A stretch of DNA of 64,000 nt from Flavobacterium succinicans LMG 10402 (GCF_000611675.1 NZ_JATV01000007.1:1-64000), one strand, 5' to 3'; shown: positions 42,638-51,517, counted from the stretch's first letter. Numbers and translations are program-made. The notes: generated by a model not told the origin, from the letters alone.

Positions 42638-42957
42638 TCTAATTAATTCTAATTGCTTGTTTGAGTTTGGTGTTTTTTAGCGGATTATTTTTCTTTAAAC
42701 GAAACTACAAATAAAATGGATAATTTCACTAAGTCCTCAACCTAAAGTTTTAACTCAAGTTTCAATTTTTACAAATAACAAAATCATTTTTTTGATTTTT
42801 TCCACCTTGTGAAATAAAACTAAAGTTTTTTTTGTGGAAACTATTTTATCGGAGCTAATATCTCTGAAGCAACAAATTCCAAATTCCAAGTTGTCGCAAA
42901 AGCCTTGGAATTTGGAATTTAAATTTTGGAATTTGAAATTTCTTTCAAGAATTAAAT
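42638..42957. other. 320-bp gene-free interval
   Basis: AT-rich sequence with the promoter side of the small exported gene and palindrome copy 2 (42875-42919). A second, shorter AATTTTGGAATTTGAAATT run follows the palindrome. No RNA or gene is seen in the rest. Confidence 0.5.
42875..42919. repeat. 45-bp palindromic repeat, copy 2
   Basis: Identical 16-bp arms to copy 1 (41911-41955) and a loop of TTGTCGCAAAAGC. It lies about 40 bp beyond the 3' end of the DUF2867 gene. Confidence 0.85.
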
Positions 42958-44379
42958 CTATTTTTTAATCAATTTATTAATCATGCCTTCAAAGATAAAG
43001 CCATGAAAGGGGAGAACGGAGTACCAATACAATTTGCCCCAAAAACCATGCGGTTTGAAAGTGGCGGCTTGGTATAGTGTATTCTGTATTATTTTGAATT
43101 CTAGCCAAGCTTCTCCTGGGAGTTTCATTTCGGCATACAAAACGAGCTTGCCTTCTTTTTTGTTGGCATACAATACCCGCCAAAAATCCAAAACGTCACC
43201 TGAGTGGATATCGTGTTTGTTGGTACGTCCTCTGCGAAGCCCCACACCTCCAACTAGTTTGTCAAGAAAACCCCGTATTTCCCAAAGCCAGTCGCCATAA
43301 TACCAACCCGTTTCGCCACCAATAGACCAAATGCGTTCCGTGGTATAGGAGCGGTTGAGGATTTCTTTTTTGCGACGATCGATGAAGCAATTCTTTTTAG
43401 GTACTTTGAGGTAATCGGCAACACTCCCAGTGAATTGACCGCTAATCATAGCGTCTTTCCAACTTGACACAATGTCGTCTTTGTCTATTTTGACAAGCGC
43501 TCTTGCAACCGCTTCGTTGTAGGTCATAGGCACAACTCCTAGTAATGCGTTAATTCGGTTGTCTTTGCAAACTACTTCTACTTTCATACTACTTACCAAA
43601 GCAGCAGCGAGTTTGTAAGTTGTTGAAGTAACAAAATACAACCAATATGATGACAATTTGGGTGTCATTACGGGAATTGTGTAGATGTAGCGTTTCAATC
43701 CTGCGGCTTGTGCAAACCCCAAGAGCATTTCTTTGTAAGTTAAAATATCAGGACCACCTATGTCAAAGTTTTGATCGTAAGTTTCAGGTTGATGTAAACT
43801 TCCCATCAAAAAATCCAACACATCCGAAATAGCTATCGGTTGGCATTTGGTATTGAGCCATTTTGGAGTAATCATAACAGGAAGTTTGTTGACCAAGTCA
43901 CGGATGATTTCAAAAGAAGCACTTCCAGAACCTACAATGATGCCAGCTCTTAAAGTTGTGATAGCAAAAAGACCTGTTTTAAGAACATCTTCAACTGCTT
44001 TTCTTGAGGCCAAATGCTTGGATAAAATAACATCATTAACGATACCACTCAAATAAATGACTTGTTTTACTCGGGTGAGGTTCATTCGGTCTACAAAATT
44101 CAAAGCGGATGCATACTCCAGCTCATCATAATTCTTGGCCGAACCTGACATCGAATGAATCAAATAATAAGCGGCATCAATTTCATTGGGAATGCTACTT
44201 AAACTTTCTTGATTCAAAAAATCGACTTCTATTACACGTACTTGATTTACATATTCCTCGGGAAGCGTAAAACGGTCTTTGTCTCTTACACAACAAATCA
44301 CATGATGCCCTTGGGCCACTAGCAAAGGCAGTAGTCGCTTTCCAATATATCCTGTGGCTCCTGTTAAAAGAATATTCAT
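42958..44379 (-). CDS. SDR-type NAD(P)-binding protein with C-terminal DUF2867 domain
   Basis: A 473-residue two-domain protein. The N-terminal 280 residues are an atypical SDR with GATGYIGKRLLPLL for NAD(P)H and a YLIHSM segment near the substrate site. The C-terminal 160 residues (DRRKKEILNRSYTTERIWSIGGETGWYYGDWLWEI) are the DUF2867 module, a helix-grip-like fold. Genes of this type recur near LitR/photolyase loci in other bacteria. The enzymatic reaction is not known. It is on the minus strand, downstream of the other light-associated genes. Confidence 0.85.
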   Translation of the reverse strand: MNILLTGATGYIGKRLLPLLVAQGHHVICCVRDKDRFTLPEEYVNQVRVIEVDFLNQESLSSIPNEIDAAYYLIHSMSGSAKNYDELEYASALNFVDRMNLTRVKQVIYLSGIVNDVILSKHLASRKAVEDVLKTGLFAITTLRAGIIVGSGSASFEIIRDLVNKLPVMITPKWLNTKCQPIAISDVLDFLMGSLHQPETYDQNFDIGGPDILTYKEMLLGFAQAAGLKRYIYTIPVMTPKLSSYWLYFVTSTTYKLAAALVSSMKVEVVCKDNRINALLGVVPMTYNEAVARALVKIDKDDIVSSWKDAMISGQFTGSVADYLKVPKKNCFIDRRKKEILNRSYTTERIWSIGGETGWYYGDWLWEIRGFLDKLVGGVGLRRGRTNKHDIHSGDVLDFWRVLYANKKEGKLVLYAEMKLPGEAWLEFKIIQNTLYQAATFKPHGFWGKLYWYSVLPFHGFIFEGMINKLIKK

Positions 44380-44590
44380 TTGGTTTGTTAATTGATTGAT
44401 AACAATATAGTTAAAAAAATTGTGTAATCTTAGAAATAACCGATAGAATTGCTAAAATTATCGATAAAACTGTCTGAATCATGTTTTTTTGATTACTAAT
44501 TCTTATATTTTTTCTGGTCAATTACTGTTGGTAATCTAGAATTCTATTGGACTGATTTTTTTGTATTACTTTAATTTCAATCAAATGATT

Positions 44591-45274
44591 TTATATTTTA
44601 AAACTAACCATACCATAATCCATGGCAAAAACTTGTCCCGAAATGGATTTGGCTTCTTCTGAAATTAGAAAATTTGCCATCTGTGCTACTTCATCTGGTT
44701 TTAGATACCCTTTCATCGGATGGCGTTCAATCATGTTTTCTTTCATTCTATCATTTCTTAAAATACCCGCTGCTAATGAAGTTTCGGTAATTGTGGGCGC
44801 AATTGCGTTTACGCGTACAACTGAAGCTAGTTCCGCTCCTAATGATTTTACCAATCCCTCTACACCTGCTTTTGCTGTAGCAATACTTGCGTGAAAAGGC
44901 ATTCCTAATTTTGCAGCAACAGTGCTAAACAAAAGAATAGAGGGTTGTTTCCCTTTTCGTAAGGCTGGCAAATATTTTTGTATGGCTTTTACAGCCCCAA
45001 TAACATTGATTTCAAAATCGTTTTTAAAATCGGATATACTGAGGTTTCCGATTGGTTTTAAGTTAATCGAACCCGGACAATAAATTAAAGTATCAACGTC
45101 TTCAATGTCCGGAAGTGGGTCTTGTAAAACATCAACGGCATAGTGCGTTAAATTGGGATGAGATACATCTGGCGCTGTTCTACTGATGTTGATTACTTGA
45201 TTCGATTGCAATTGTTGCATTAGTATCGCGCTACCAATTCCTTTGCTACCGCCAATAATTACGATGTTTTTCAT
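44591..45274 (-). CDS. Short-chain dehydrogenase/reductase lacking the catalytic Tyr
   Basis: A 227-residue SDR with cofactor motif GGSKGIGSAIL and the STVAAKLGMPFHASIATAKAG region. In a classical SDR this last part reads YxxxK; here the lysine is present but the tyrosine position is Ile (I-A-T-A-K). The catalytic serine of the preceding STVAA is kept. It may use a different proton donor or have become a binding protein. It is located with the DUF2867 SDR, TIGR03643 and photolyase genes, all minus strand. Confidence 0.88.
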   Translation of the reverse strand: MKNIVIIGGSKGIGSAILMQQLQSNQVINISRTAPDVSHPNLTHYAVDVLQDPLPDIEDVDTLIYCPGSINLKPIGNLSISDFKNDFEINVIGAVKAIQKYLPALRKGKQPSILLFSTVAAKLGMPFHASIATAKAGVEGLVKSLGAELASVVRVNAIAPTITETSLAAGILRNDRMKENMIERHPMKGYLKPDEVAQMANFLISEEAKSISGQVFAMDYGMVSFKI

Positions 45275-45329
45275 ATATGTAAAAGTTATTTGTTAGTGGT
45301 CATATATGGTATCGCCTTTATTTATCGGT

Positions 45330-45346
45330 GTTTGTTTGCAACAAAC
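45330..45346. promoter_or_regulatory. Candidate operator palindrome upstream of the SDR gene
   Basis: GTTTGTT, a 3-bp centre TGC, then AACAAAC is a perfect 7-bp inverted repeat, 56 bp upstream of the SDR start codon. Palindromes of this form suit dimeric repressors. No binding protein can be named. Confidence 0.4.
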
Positions 45347-45385
45347 CTATTGTTAATGGCGATTTCATAATGTGTTGAGTTTGGT

Positions 45386-45670
45386 TTATCGTTTAGATAT
45401 TTTGTTATGGGTGATTTGTCGCTGTAAAGCACATTTGAATCTTCCTTCGGTAAAATTTCGAAGTTTCTCGTGTTTGGTTTTTCGACCTTGTACTCTTGCG
45501 CGCCAAAGTCTGAAACTCGAAGGCTTCATTTCGGCACGCATCAAGTCGATGACTTCTTGTTCTTTTAATCCAAATTGCAATTGAATGGCTTCGAAAGTGG
45601 TTCGGTCTTCCCAAGCCATTTCTATAATTCGGTCGATTTCTAATTCTGTAAGGGCTATTTTGTTGGGCAT
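45386..45670 (-). CDS. TIGR03643-family protein
   Basis: A 94-residue basic protein. The start KIALTELEIDRIIEMAWEDRTTFEAIQLQFGLKEQEVIDLMR resembles a helix-turn-helix and the segment KPSSFRLWRARVQGRKTKHEKL is conserved in the TIGR03643 family. The family is of unknown function but is found with photolyase and cryptochrome genes in light-response clusters, as here. It could bind DNA or RNA. It is not followed closely by another gene. Confidence 0.88.
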   Translation of the reverse strand: MPNKIALTELEIDRIIEMAWEDRTTFEAIQLQFGLKEQEVIDLMRAEMKPSSFRLWRARVQGRKTKHEKLRNFTEGRFKCALQRQITHNKISKR

Positions 45671-45918
45671 AGCTAAAGCTTTTTATGATTTTTTTTGGTT
45701 ATATCTGAACCCCTTTTATCAAAAAAAATATTTAAAACATATAAGTCAAATTAGTTTTAGTTTGAATTACTAAGTGAAATTTATAGTTCAAATAAGTAAT
45801 TGAAACTACTAGTATCTTATTTTTACTTTTAACTAATTGGATGAATTGGCTTTTTTAAAAAACTTAGTTGGCTTATATGTTTAGTATTAAATGTTTGTTT
45901 ATTTTATGAATAGTATTT

Positions 45919-47403
45919 TTAATCGCTATCGCCAATATCGGCTAGGGTATGTAATTTTAAAATCCGATTACTTTCTTCTTTAACCAATGGATTTTTCTTC
46001 ATTTTCCATAAATAATCCGAAGCAAATTTTCTAGTTCTGTCAATATTGACAATCGGTTTTGGATAGTCTTTTCCTAGCTCGAAGTTGTTGAATTTTTGGT
46101 CCAAAAAAGTCATTTTACTAGGTTGATGAACGAAAGGCAATGGCAAATTTCGTAACTCGGGTACCCATTGTTTGATAAATTCTCCTTGTGGGTCGTGTTC
46201 CAAACTATTTTTTATCGGGTTGTAAATTCGTAATAAGTTGACACCCGTTTCACCTGCTTGCATTTGCAATTGCGGGTAGTGAATGCCTGGTTCAAAATCC
46301 AAAAACATTTGCGATAAATGTTGTGTGGCTTCTTGCCAAGGTTGCCATAGGTTATGTGTGAAAAACGACACCAAAAGTGCCCGCATTCTAAAGTTGAGGT
46401 AGCCCGTTTCGTTCAAGCATCGCATACAAGCATCAACTAATGGAACACCCGTATTACCTTCTTTCCAAGCTTTGATATATTGTGTATTGATTTTCTTTTT
46501 TAAATCGTGATAGCCTTTGTTGATGCTTTCAAACTCCATAATTTCTTCCATTTCAAATTTTTGAATGAAATGGGCTTGCCAAGTGAGTCGGGATACAAAA
46601 GAATCAATTTGCTTTTTATTGGTACAAATCAATCGAAAAGTAGCGGCTCGCTGCAGTACTTCTCGGGTAGATAAATTTCCCCAAGCAATATAAGGTGAGA
46701 TTCTGCTGCAACTTTTTCTCGCCAGTAAAGGTTTCGAAATATGATTGCTGTAATTGAAATAACGGTTTTTGAAGAAGGAGTCTAAATATTTCTGTCCCAT
46801 TTCTGTACCTCCTTTTTGAAAAATAGCATCGGGAATTGTGACCAAATTTGTCTTTTCTAACAAGCGTTCTAGCTGTTCAATTTGGGTCAATTCTAAAAAG
46901 CTATTGTCATTTGGCAAGAATGCAAATTGCGGCTCATTCATATATTTTTCCCATTGTACCACCCAATTGCTTCGGTTTTTTAACCCTCTAAAAATGCCAT
47001 TATTGATGTTTTCGACCCAATTAATTTGGTTGTTTTTGCAAAATCTTTTAAAAGCTTTGTCTCTATCGTGCGTAATTCTTATTCCGGTTTCTTGATGCGA
47101 GTAGACATTTTTGATGGTGTATAGTTCGAGTATGCTATTAATGGTGCTAATGACTTCGCCATTTACAGCTAATACTTTTGTTTGATACGGTTGCAGTTCT
47201 GCGTTGAGGGCTACGATAGATTGCTTTATAAAATTCCAATGTCTTGCGCTGTAGTGCGTATCGTTTTGTAATGATTTTTCAAAAACATACAGTAAAAGTG
47301 TAGGCTGACCAGATTGGATTGCATTATGGATAGCCTCGTTGTCCTGCAAACGAAGGTCTCTTTTGAACCAAACGATATTGATATGTTTTTTATTTGAATT
47401 CAT
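45919..47403 (-). CDS. Divergent photolyase/cryptochrome-family protein
   Basis: A 494-residue flavoprotein-type fold. The antenna domain begins [18 protein letters not shown] and the FAD domain has [19 protein letters not shown] and [26 protein letters not shown]. Where class I photolyases read ANVGNWQWAAGTG, this protein has a [16 protein letters not shown] segment, so the Asn near flavin N5 and nearby Trp are absent. It may be a cryptochrome-like sensor or a divergent repair enzyme. Its start codon lies 3 bp after the stop of a DASH-cryptochrome remnant. Confidence 0.85.
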   Translation of the reverse strand: MNSNKKHINIVWFKRDLRLQDNEAIHNAIQSGQPTLLLYVFEKSLQNDTHYSARHWNFIKQSIVALNAELQPYQTKVLAVNGEVISTINSILELYTIKNVYSHQETGIRITHDRDKAFKRFCKNNQINWVENINNGIFRGLKNRSNWVVQWEKYMNEPQFAFLPNDNSFLELTQIEQLERLLEKTNLVTIPDAIFQKGGTEMGQKYLDSFFKNRYFNYSNHISKPLLARKSCSRISPYIAWGNLSTREVLQRAATFRLICTNKKQIDSFVSRLTWQAHFIQKFEMEEIMEFESINKGYHDLKKKINTQYIKAWKEGNTGVPLVDACMRCLNETGYLNFRMRALLVSFFTHNLWQPWQEATQHLSQMFLDFEPGIHYPQLQMQAGETGVNLLRIYNPIKNSLEHDPQGEFIKQWVPELRNLPLPFVHQPSKMTFLDQKFNNFELGKDYPKPIVNIDRTRKFASDYLWKMKKNPLVKEESNRILKLHTLADIGDSD

Positions 47404-47406
47404 CTT

Positions 47407-47525
47407 TTAAAAAAGTTGTTGTTGAAACCAGCGTTGTTGAAATTTCGACTGCTTGTCATAGTTTTGGGCTTGCAAGGCGACATTGAATTTTCTGTCTCGA
47501 GGGTCGTTGCCTACACCTGAAACCT
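47407..47525 (-). pseudogene. C-terminal remnant of a DASH cryptochrome
   Basis: On the minus strand, from an upstream in-frame TAG near 47527 to the TAA at 47409-47407, the frame reads VSGVGNDPRDRKFN, then ALQAQNYD and WFQQQLF. The GNDPR...RxFN...QAxxYD...W pattern is the C-terminal end of DASH cryptochromes. Only about 38 codons survive and there is no start codon. It lies between the AarF gene (stop at 47535) and the divergent photolyase (start at 47403), so a complete DASH gene probably once stood here and was deleted. Confidence 0.8.
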
Positions 47526-47534
47526 AAATGCTAT

Positions 47535-48842
47535 TTATAAATAGTTTTGGTATTGATTTACGGCAATGGAAGCCCTGAGGTCAAACATCAAATTATACAA
47601 GCCAAAGAAGGTTCTATTCATATAAATAAAATGCTTGGAACCGCGATTACCATTCATCTTGCGTAGGTTGGTGTCTTTGGCAAATCGCTCGCCCAATTGC
47701 GCAATATTGTTAAAGAAGACTTCATCCGAAAAATCGAAATGTGTATTTTGAAACGGCAAAGTGAATAGGGACAGCAAGTCATAAAACATACTGGTGAAAT
47801 ACGCAATTTCCTCAGGAGTATCTTCTTTTCTTAAAATCTCAAGTTCAAATAATTTCGCATTAAAAAGCTGTTTGTTGTCAATGATTTCTTTGTTGATTAA
47901 CTCAAAGTAAGGCACATAAAAGTCATTCGGAATGCTTTTCATACAGCCAAAATCCAATGCGACCAATTGCTGGTTGTTATCTACCAAAAAGTTACCAGGA
48001 TGTGGGTCGGCGTGCACTTTTCGTAAGACGTGAATTTGGTACATATAAAAATCCCAAAGCGCTTGTCCCACTTTGTTAGCCGTTCCTTGATTGGTATTTT
48101 CAGCAGTGAACTCAGATAAATGTTTGCCTGTCATCCAATCCATTGTCAGAATTTTTTCGGATGAAAATTCAGGATAGTAAGCAGGAAAAACCAAGTTGTC
48201 TATCTTTTGGCAAGCAGCGACGACTTCTTGACTCTGTTTTAGTTCAAGCGTATAATTGGTTTCTTCAATCAATTTGTCTTCTACTTCTTTAAAGTATTTA
48301 TCAGAATCTTTGCCTTGTAGATTAAACATTCGAATCGCCATTGGTTTTACCAAAGCCAAATCCGAAGAAATGCTATTGGCTACGCCTGGATATTGAATCT
48401 TTACCGCCAATTTTTTTCCGTTTTTCTTGGCCAAATGCACTTGACCAATACTTGCTGCGTTTACCGATTCGGCATTGAATTCGTCAAAAATTTCATAAGG
48501 GGTTTTGCCAAAATTCGATTTGAAGGTTTTGAGTACCAAAGGAGCCGAAAGCGGCGGAACAGAAAACTGCGACAATGAAAATTTTTCTACATAAGCTTGC
48601 GGTAGAAAATTTTTATCCATACTCAGCATTTGTGCTACTTTCAGCGCACTTCCTTTCAAGCTTTTTAGTCCATCATAAATATCTTCGGCATTGTCTTCGT
48701 TGAGTTTATCTCTTGTTAAGTCTGAGTTGACTATTTTTTCGCCGTAATATTTTAGGTAATTCACGCCTACTTTTGCACCCGTTTGCACCAATTTGGTCGC
48801 TCTTTCAATCTTTGAAGTAGGAATATAGTCTATAGTTTTCAT
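47535..48842 (-). CDS. AarF/UbiB-family ABC1 atypical kinase
   Basis: A 435-residue protein-kinase-like protein. It has KKLAVKIQYPGVANSI for nucleotide binding, HADPHPGNFLV for the catalytic loop, VALDFGCMKSIP in place of DFG and the family's N-terminal KxGQ-like segment (KSLKGSALKVAQMLSM). ABC1 kinases are linked to quinone synthesis and, in plants, to plastid lipid and light stress responses. It lies 72 bp downstream of the TetR gene, in the same direction. The substrate is unknown. Confidence 0.9.
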   Translation of the reverse strand: MKTIDYIPTSKIERATKLVQTGAKVGVNYLKYYGEKIVNSDLTRDKLNEDNAEDIYDGLKSLKGSALKVAQMLSMDKNFLPQAYVEKFSLSQFSVPPLSAPLVLKTFKSNFGKTPYEIFDEFNAESVNAASIGQVHLAKKNGKKLAVKIQYPGVANSISSDLALVKPMAIRMFNLQGKDSDKYFKEVEDKLIEETNYTLELKQSQEVVAACQKIDNLVFPAYYPEFSSEKILTMDWMTGKHLSEFTAENTNQGTANKVGQALWDFYMYQIHVLRKVHADPHPGNFLVDNNQQLVALDFGCMKSIPNDFYVPYFELINKEIIDNKQLFNAKLFELEILRKEDTPEEIAYFTSMFYDLLSLFTLPFQNTHFDFSDEVFFNNIAQLGERFAKDTNLRKMNGNRGSKHFIYMNRTFFGLYNLMFDLRASIAVNQYQNYL

Positions 48843-48914
48843 TTATATTTTTTTTACTGTAATAAAGGGTTTGTGAGCTGTTGTTGGTTACAACAAGCAG
48901 AGAGTCACGCATTT

Positions 48915-49577
48915 TTAGTCTTGTTTTTGTATTTTTTCTTTGAAAATAAATTTGCCAAAATCGATTAAACTTTCTATAGGAGTGATGTTCATTAATTCAA
49001 AGGCAGCTTTCACAGATTTTTCGATATAGATGTCTGTTTTTTCAAATCCAGCAGAACTATCGTCCATCCAAAACTTTAAGGTGAGTAAAAACTGAATCCA
49101 TAATGACTCGGTTGTTGCTTTTTCTTGGTATTCTTGAAAACGCTCTATTTGAATACGAAAATCATCTGTGGTAATTTCACTTATATATTTTTTGAATTTT
49201 TTACGAACATCAGCCAAAATCATTACATTTTTTAACTGATTTTTATGCTGTTGCAAGGCATATAAAACATAACTTCGGTTAGCGGTAAGTAGTTCAAAGA
49301 AAGTGAAATAGAAACTTAGTAATTTGCCTCTCATGTCATACTCAGTGTAAGAAGGATTTTTATCTAACAATTCGATGGTTTTGTCAAAGAATTGAATAAA
49401 AATTTCTTTTTCTATAGCGTCAAGAGTACCAAAGTAGGCATAAAGTTGTGCTTCACTAAAACCATTTTCTTTGGTAAACTGATAAATGGATTTGGGTTTA
49501 GCATTGTGCTCCAATACATAGTTCATATATAAGGAGATAATTTTCTCTTTTGTTAGTTCATTTTTTTTAGTTGCCAT
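48915..49577 (-). CDS. TetR-family transcriptional regulator
   Basis: A 220-residue repressor-type protein with the N-terminal DNA-binding segment LTKEKIISLYMNYVLEHNAKPKSIYQFTKENGFSEAQLYAYFGTLDAIEKEIF. The ligand-binding half is helical and without recognisable motif. It diverges from the TIGR01777 gene across a 116-bp region that contains a perfect 9-bp inverted repeat, the probable operator. It likely controls itself, aarF and the TIGR01777 gene. Confidence 0.88.
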   Translation of the reverse strand: MATKKNELTKEKIISLYMNYVLEHNAKPKSIYQFTKENGFSEAQLYAYFGTLDAIEKEIFIQFFDKTIELLDKNPSYTEYDMRGKLLSFYFTFFELLTANRSYVLYALQQHKNQLKNVMILADVRKKFKKYISEITTDDFRIQIERFQEYQEKATTESLWIQFLLTLKFWMDDSSAGFEKTDIYIEKSVKAAFELMNITPIESLIDFGKFIFKEKIQKQD

Positions 49578-49612
49578 TGTTGTTTGATTTAATTTAGAGT
49601 ATAAAGATACTA

Positions 49613-49644
49613 TTGTTTAACTTATTATTAATAATGTTAAACAA
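49613..49644. promoter_or_regulatory. Candidate TetR operator (TTGTTTAAC, 14 bp, GTTAAACAA)
   Basis: A perfect 9-bp inverted repeat (49613-49621 and 49636-49644) lies between the TetR and TIGR01777 start codons. It is next to a TATCTTTA element facing TetR on the minus strand and is 11 bp before the TATGTTTG element on the plus strand. It would block both promoters. Confidence 0.65.
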
Positions 49645-49654
49645 AATTTTAACC

Positions 49655-49662
49655 TATGTTTG
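49655..49662 (+). promoter_or_regulatory. -7 promoter element (TATGTTTG) of the TIGR01777 gene
   Basis: Matches TAnnTTTG, 32 bp before the ATG at 49694. It overlaps the longer open frame starting at 49613, supporting the later start. Confidence 0.55.
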
Positions 49663-49693
49663 CATAAGTTATTTTGATAACACAAAAAATAAG

Positions 49694-50608
49694 ATGAAAA
49701 AGACAGTTTTAATAACAGGTGGTACAGGCTTTATTGGTCGTTATTTGATAAAAATATTGACCGAAAGAGGGTTTGCAATAAACGTATTGACTCGGACTCC
49801 TAAAAAAAATACTTCAACAGTTTCCTATTATACTTGGGATATTGCAACAGGTTGTATTGAAGAAAAAGCCGTTTTGGATGCCGATTATATTATTCATCTT
49901 GCTGGAGAATCTATTGCAGAGAAACGTTGGACAGTAGAACGCAAAAAAGCGATTTTAGATAGTAGAGTACAATCTACTGCTTTATTGGCATCGGTTTTAA
50001 AGTCAAACAAGAATAATGTTAAAGCTTTTATTTCTGCATCTGGAATCGGAATTTACGGCGCGTTGAATGGCGAAGGAATTTGTACTGAAACTTCACCAGC
50101 TGCGCACGATTTTTTGGGTAAGGTATGTCTAGAATGGGAAAAAGCTGTAGATGCAATTGCGCCACTTGGTATCCGAACGGTCAAAGTAAGAACAGGTTTG
50201 GTTTTGGGAGAAAGTGCTGGCTTTTTACAAAAAATGGCACCTGTTTTTCGATACGGATTCGGTTCGGCATTGGGTTCGGGGAATCAATATATGCCTTGGA
50301 TTCATATTCAGGATTTGTGTGCCATTTATCTAGAAGCAATAGAAAATGAAGCAATGCAAGGCGCCTACAATGCGGCAATAGAAGACAGCACAACCAATAC
50401 GCTTTTCTCCAAAACCTTAGCTCATATTTATGGATATTCCGTTTGGTTGCCCAAAGTTCCTGCTTTTGTGTTGCAGTTAGCCTTAGGAGAAATGGCACTT
50501 TTGTTGCTCACGGGACGTCGGGTTTCTAATGATAAATTACTCGATTTAGGCTTCCGCTTTCAATTTAAAAATCTCGATTTCGCTTTGCGCGATTGCTTAA
50601 AAAAATAG
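49694..50608 (+). CDS. TIGR01777-family NAD(P)-binding epimerase
   Basis: 304 residues from the ATG at 49694, giving VLITGGTGFIGRYLIKIL at the start. Characteristic segments are HLAGESIAEKRWTVERKKAILDSRV, ISASGIGIYG and FRYGFGSALGSGNQYMPWIHIQDL, and it ends with the DUF1731-like module. These SDR-like epimerases (YfcH relatives) have no fixed substrate. In other bacteria the family sits beside photolyase/LitR genes. It is divergent from TetR and ends in a hairpin terminator. Confidence 0.88.
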   Translation: MKKTVLITGGTGFIGRYLIKILTERGFAINVLTRTPKKNTSTVSYYTWDIATGCIEEKAVLDADYIIHLAGESIAEKRWTVERKKAILDSRVQSTALLASVLKSNKNNVKAFISASGIGIYGALNGEGICTETSPAAHDFLGKVCLEWEKAVDAIAPLGIRTVKVRTGLVLGESAGFLQKMAPVFRYGFGSALGSGNQYMPWIHIQDLCAIYLEAIENEAMQGAYNAAIEDSTTNTLFSKTLAHIYGYSVWLPKVPAFVLQLALGEMALLLLTGRRVSNDKLLDLGFRFQFKNLDFALRDCLKK

Positions 50609-50656
50609 AAGAATTTGTTTTAATAGTTTAATTTGTTACTTGTAGTTTGTTGTAAT

Positions 50657-50697
50657 AACCTCATTTTGCTGCTGCCATAGCGAAGTGAGGTTTTTTT
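50657..50697 (+). terminator. Terminator of the TIGR01777 gene
   Basis: AACCTCA pairs with TGAGGTT across a 22-nt region with further partial pairing; seven T residues follow. It also marks the 3' side of the convergent esterase gene. Confidence 0.6.
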
Positions 50698-51517
50698 ATT
50701 CTTTAAACGGAAACAACAAAAGAAAAGCTTCATAGATACTTTGATGCAAAATAGTAGCGTGATTGTCGTTTGGCATACTCTTGAAATCTATTTTGGTGAC
50801 TTTTAGTTGCGCTTTTTGCAAAATAGTAAATAATGTTTCGGCATCTTTTTGCATCACAGGATGTTCTTTTTTTCCAACCGCTATGTAAATGTATTTTGAT
50901 TGAATACTTGATTTTGATAGTAATTCTGGTGCTTGAGTTAGTAAACTTTCGTCATCCCACCACAAACTTGGACTCACAATTAAGTAATGCGAGAATAAAT
51001 TGGGACGTTTTAGGACGATTTCAGTGGCTAAAAGTCCGCCCAAACTTTGACCAATTAAGTAGTTGGTTCCGTTGGTTTTGTATTGGGATTGGATAAAGGG
51101 CTGTAACTCTTTTTCAATAAAATTGATAAATTCTGCCGAATGTCCCGTAGTGGGAAATTCTTTTTGAAATTCTTTTTTATCGGTATAAAAAGTAAAATCT
51201 TTTTTGCGGTCAATATTGGCAATGCCCACAAGAATATAATCAGGCATTTTAAATTGAAGGTTAAAAAACTGAACCAATCCTGTAATATGCAGTAAATCTT
51301 CATTCCTACTTCCATCAAGAAGATAAATTACAGGATAGGCTTTGGTCGCATCATAATTTTGTGGCAAATAGATATTTAACGTTCGCTCTTCTTTTAAAAT
51401 CGAAGAAGAAATAGTTTTGACTTCGCCAATCGTCAAAGGCGCACTTTGTTTTAAAATTGTTTGCCCTTGAACAGAAAAATGAAGGATAAAAAAAAGGACT
51501 AAAAAGGAATATTTCAT
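50696..51517 (-). CDS. Exported alpha/beta-hydrolase (esterase D/Fes-like)
   Basis: A 273-residue enzyme with a signal peptide (KYSFLVLFFILHFSVQGQ). The nucleophile motif is GQSLGG; the upstream YPVIYLLDGSRNEDLLH and late SMPNDNHATILHQS supply the remaining fold elements and the likely His. It resembles the siderophore esterase/antigen 85-like family. It follows the DUF1801 gene by 24 bp and is likely co-transcribed with DUF1801 and LprI. Confidence 0.88.
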   Translation of the reverse strand: MKYSFLVLFFILHFSVQGQTILKQSAPLTIGEVKTISSSILKEERTLNIYLPQNYDATKAYPVIYLLDGSRNEDLLHITGLVQFFNLQFKMPDYILVGIANIDRKKDFTFYTDKKEFQKEFPTTGHSAEFINFIEKELQPFIQSQYKTNGTNYLIGQSLGGLLATEIVLKRPNLFSHYLIVSPSLWWDDESLLTQAPELLSKSSIQSKYIYIAVGKKEHPVMQKDAETLFTILQKAQLKVTKIDFKSMPNDNHATILHQSIYEAFLLLFPFKE

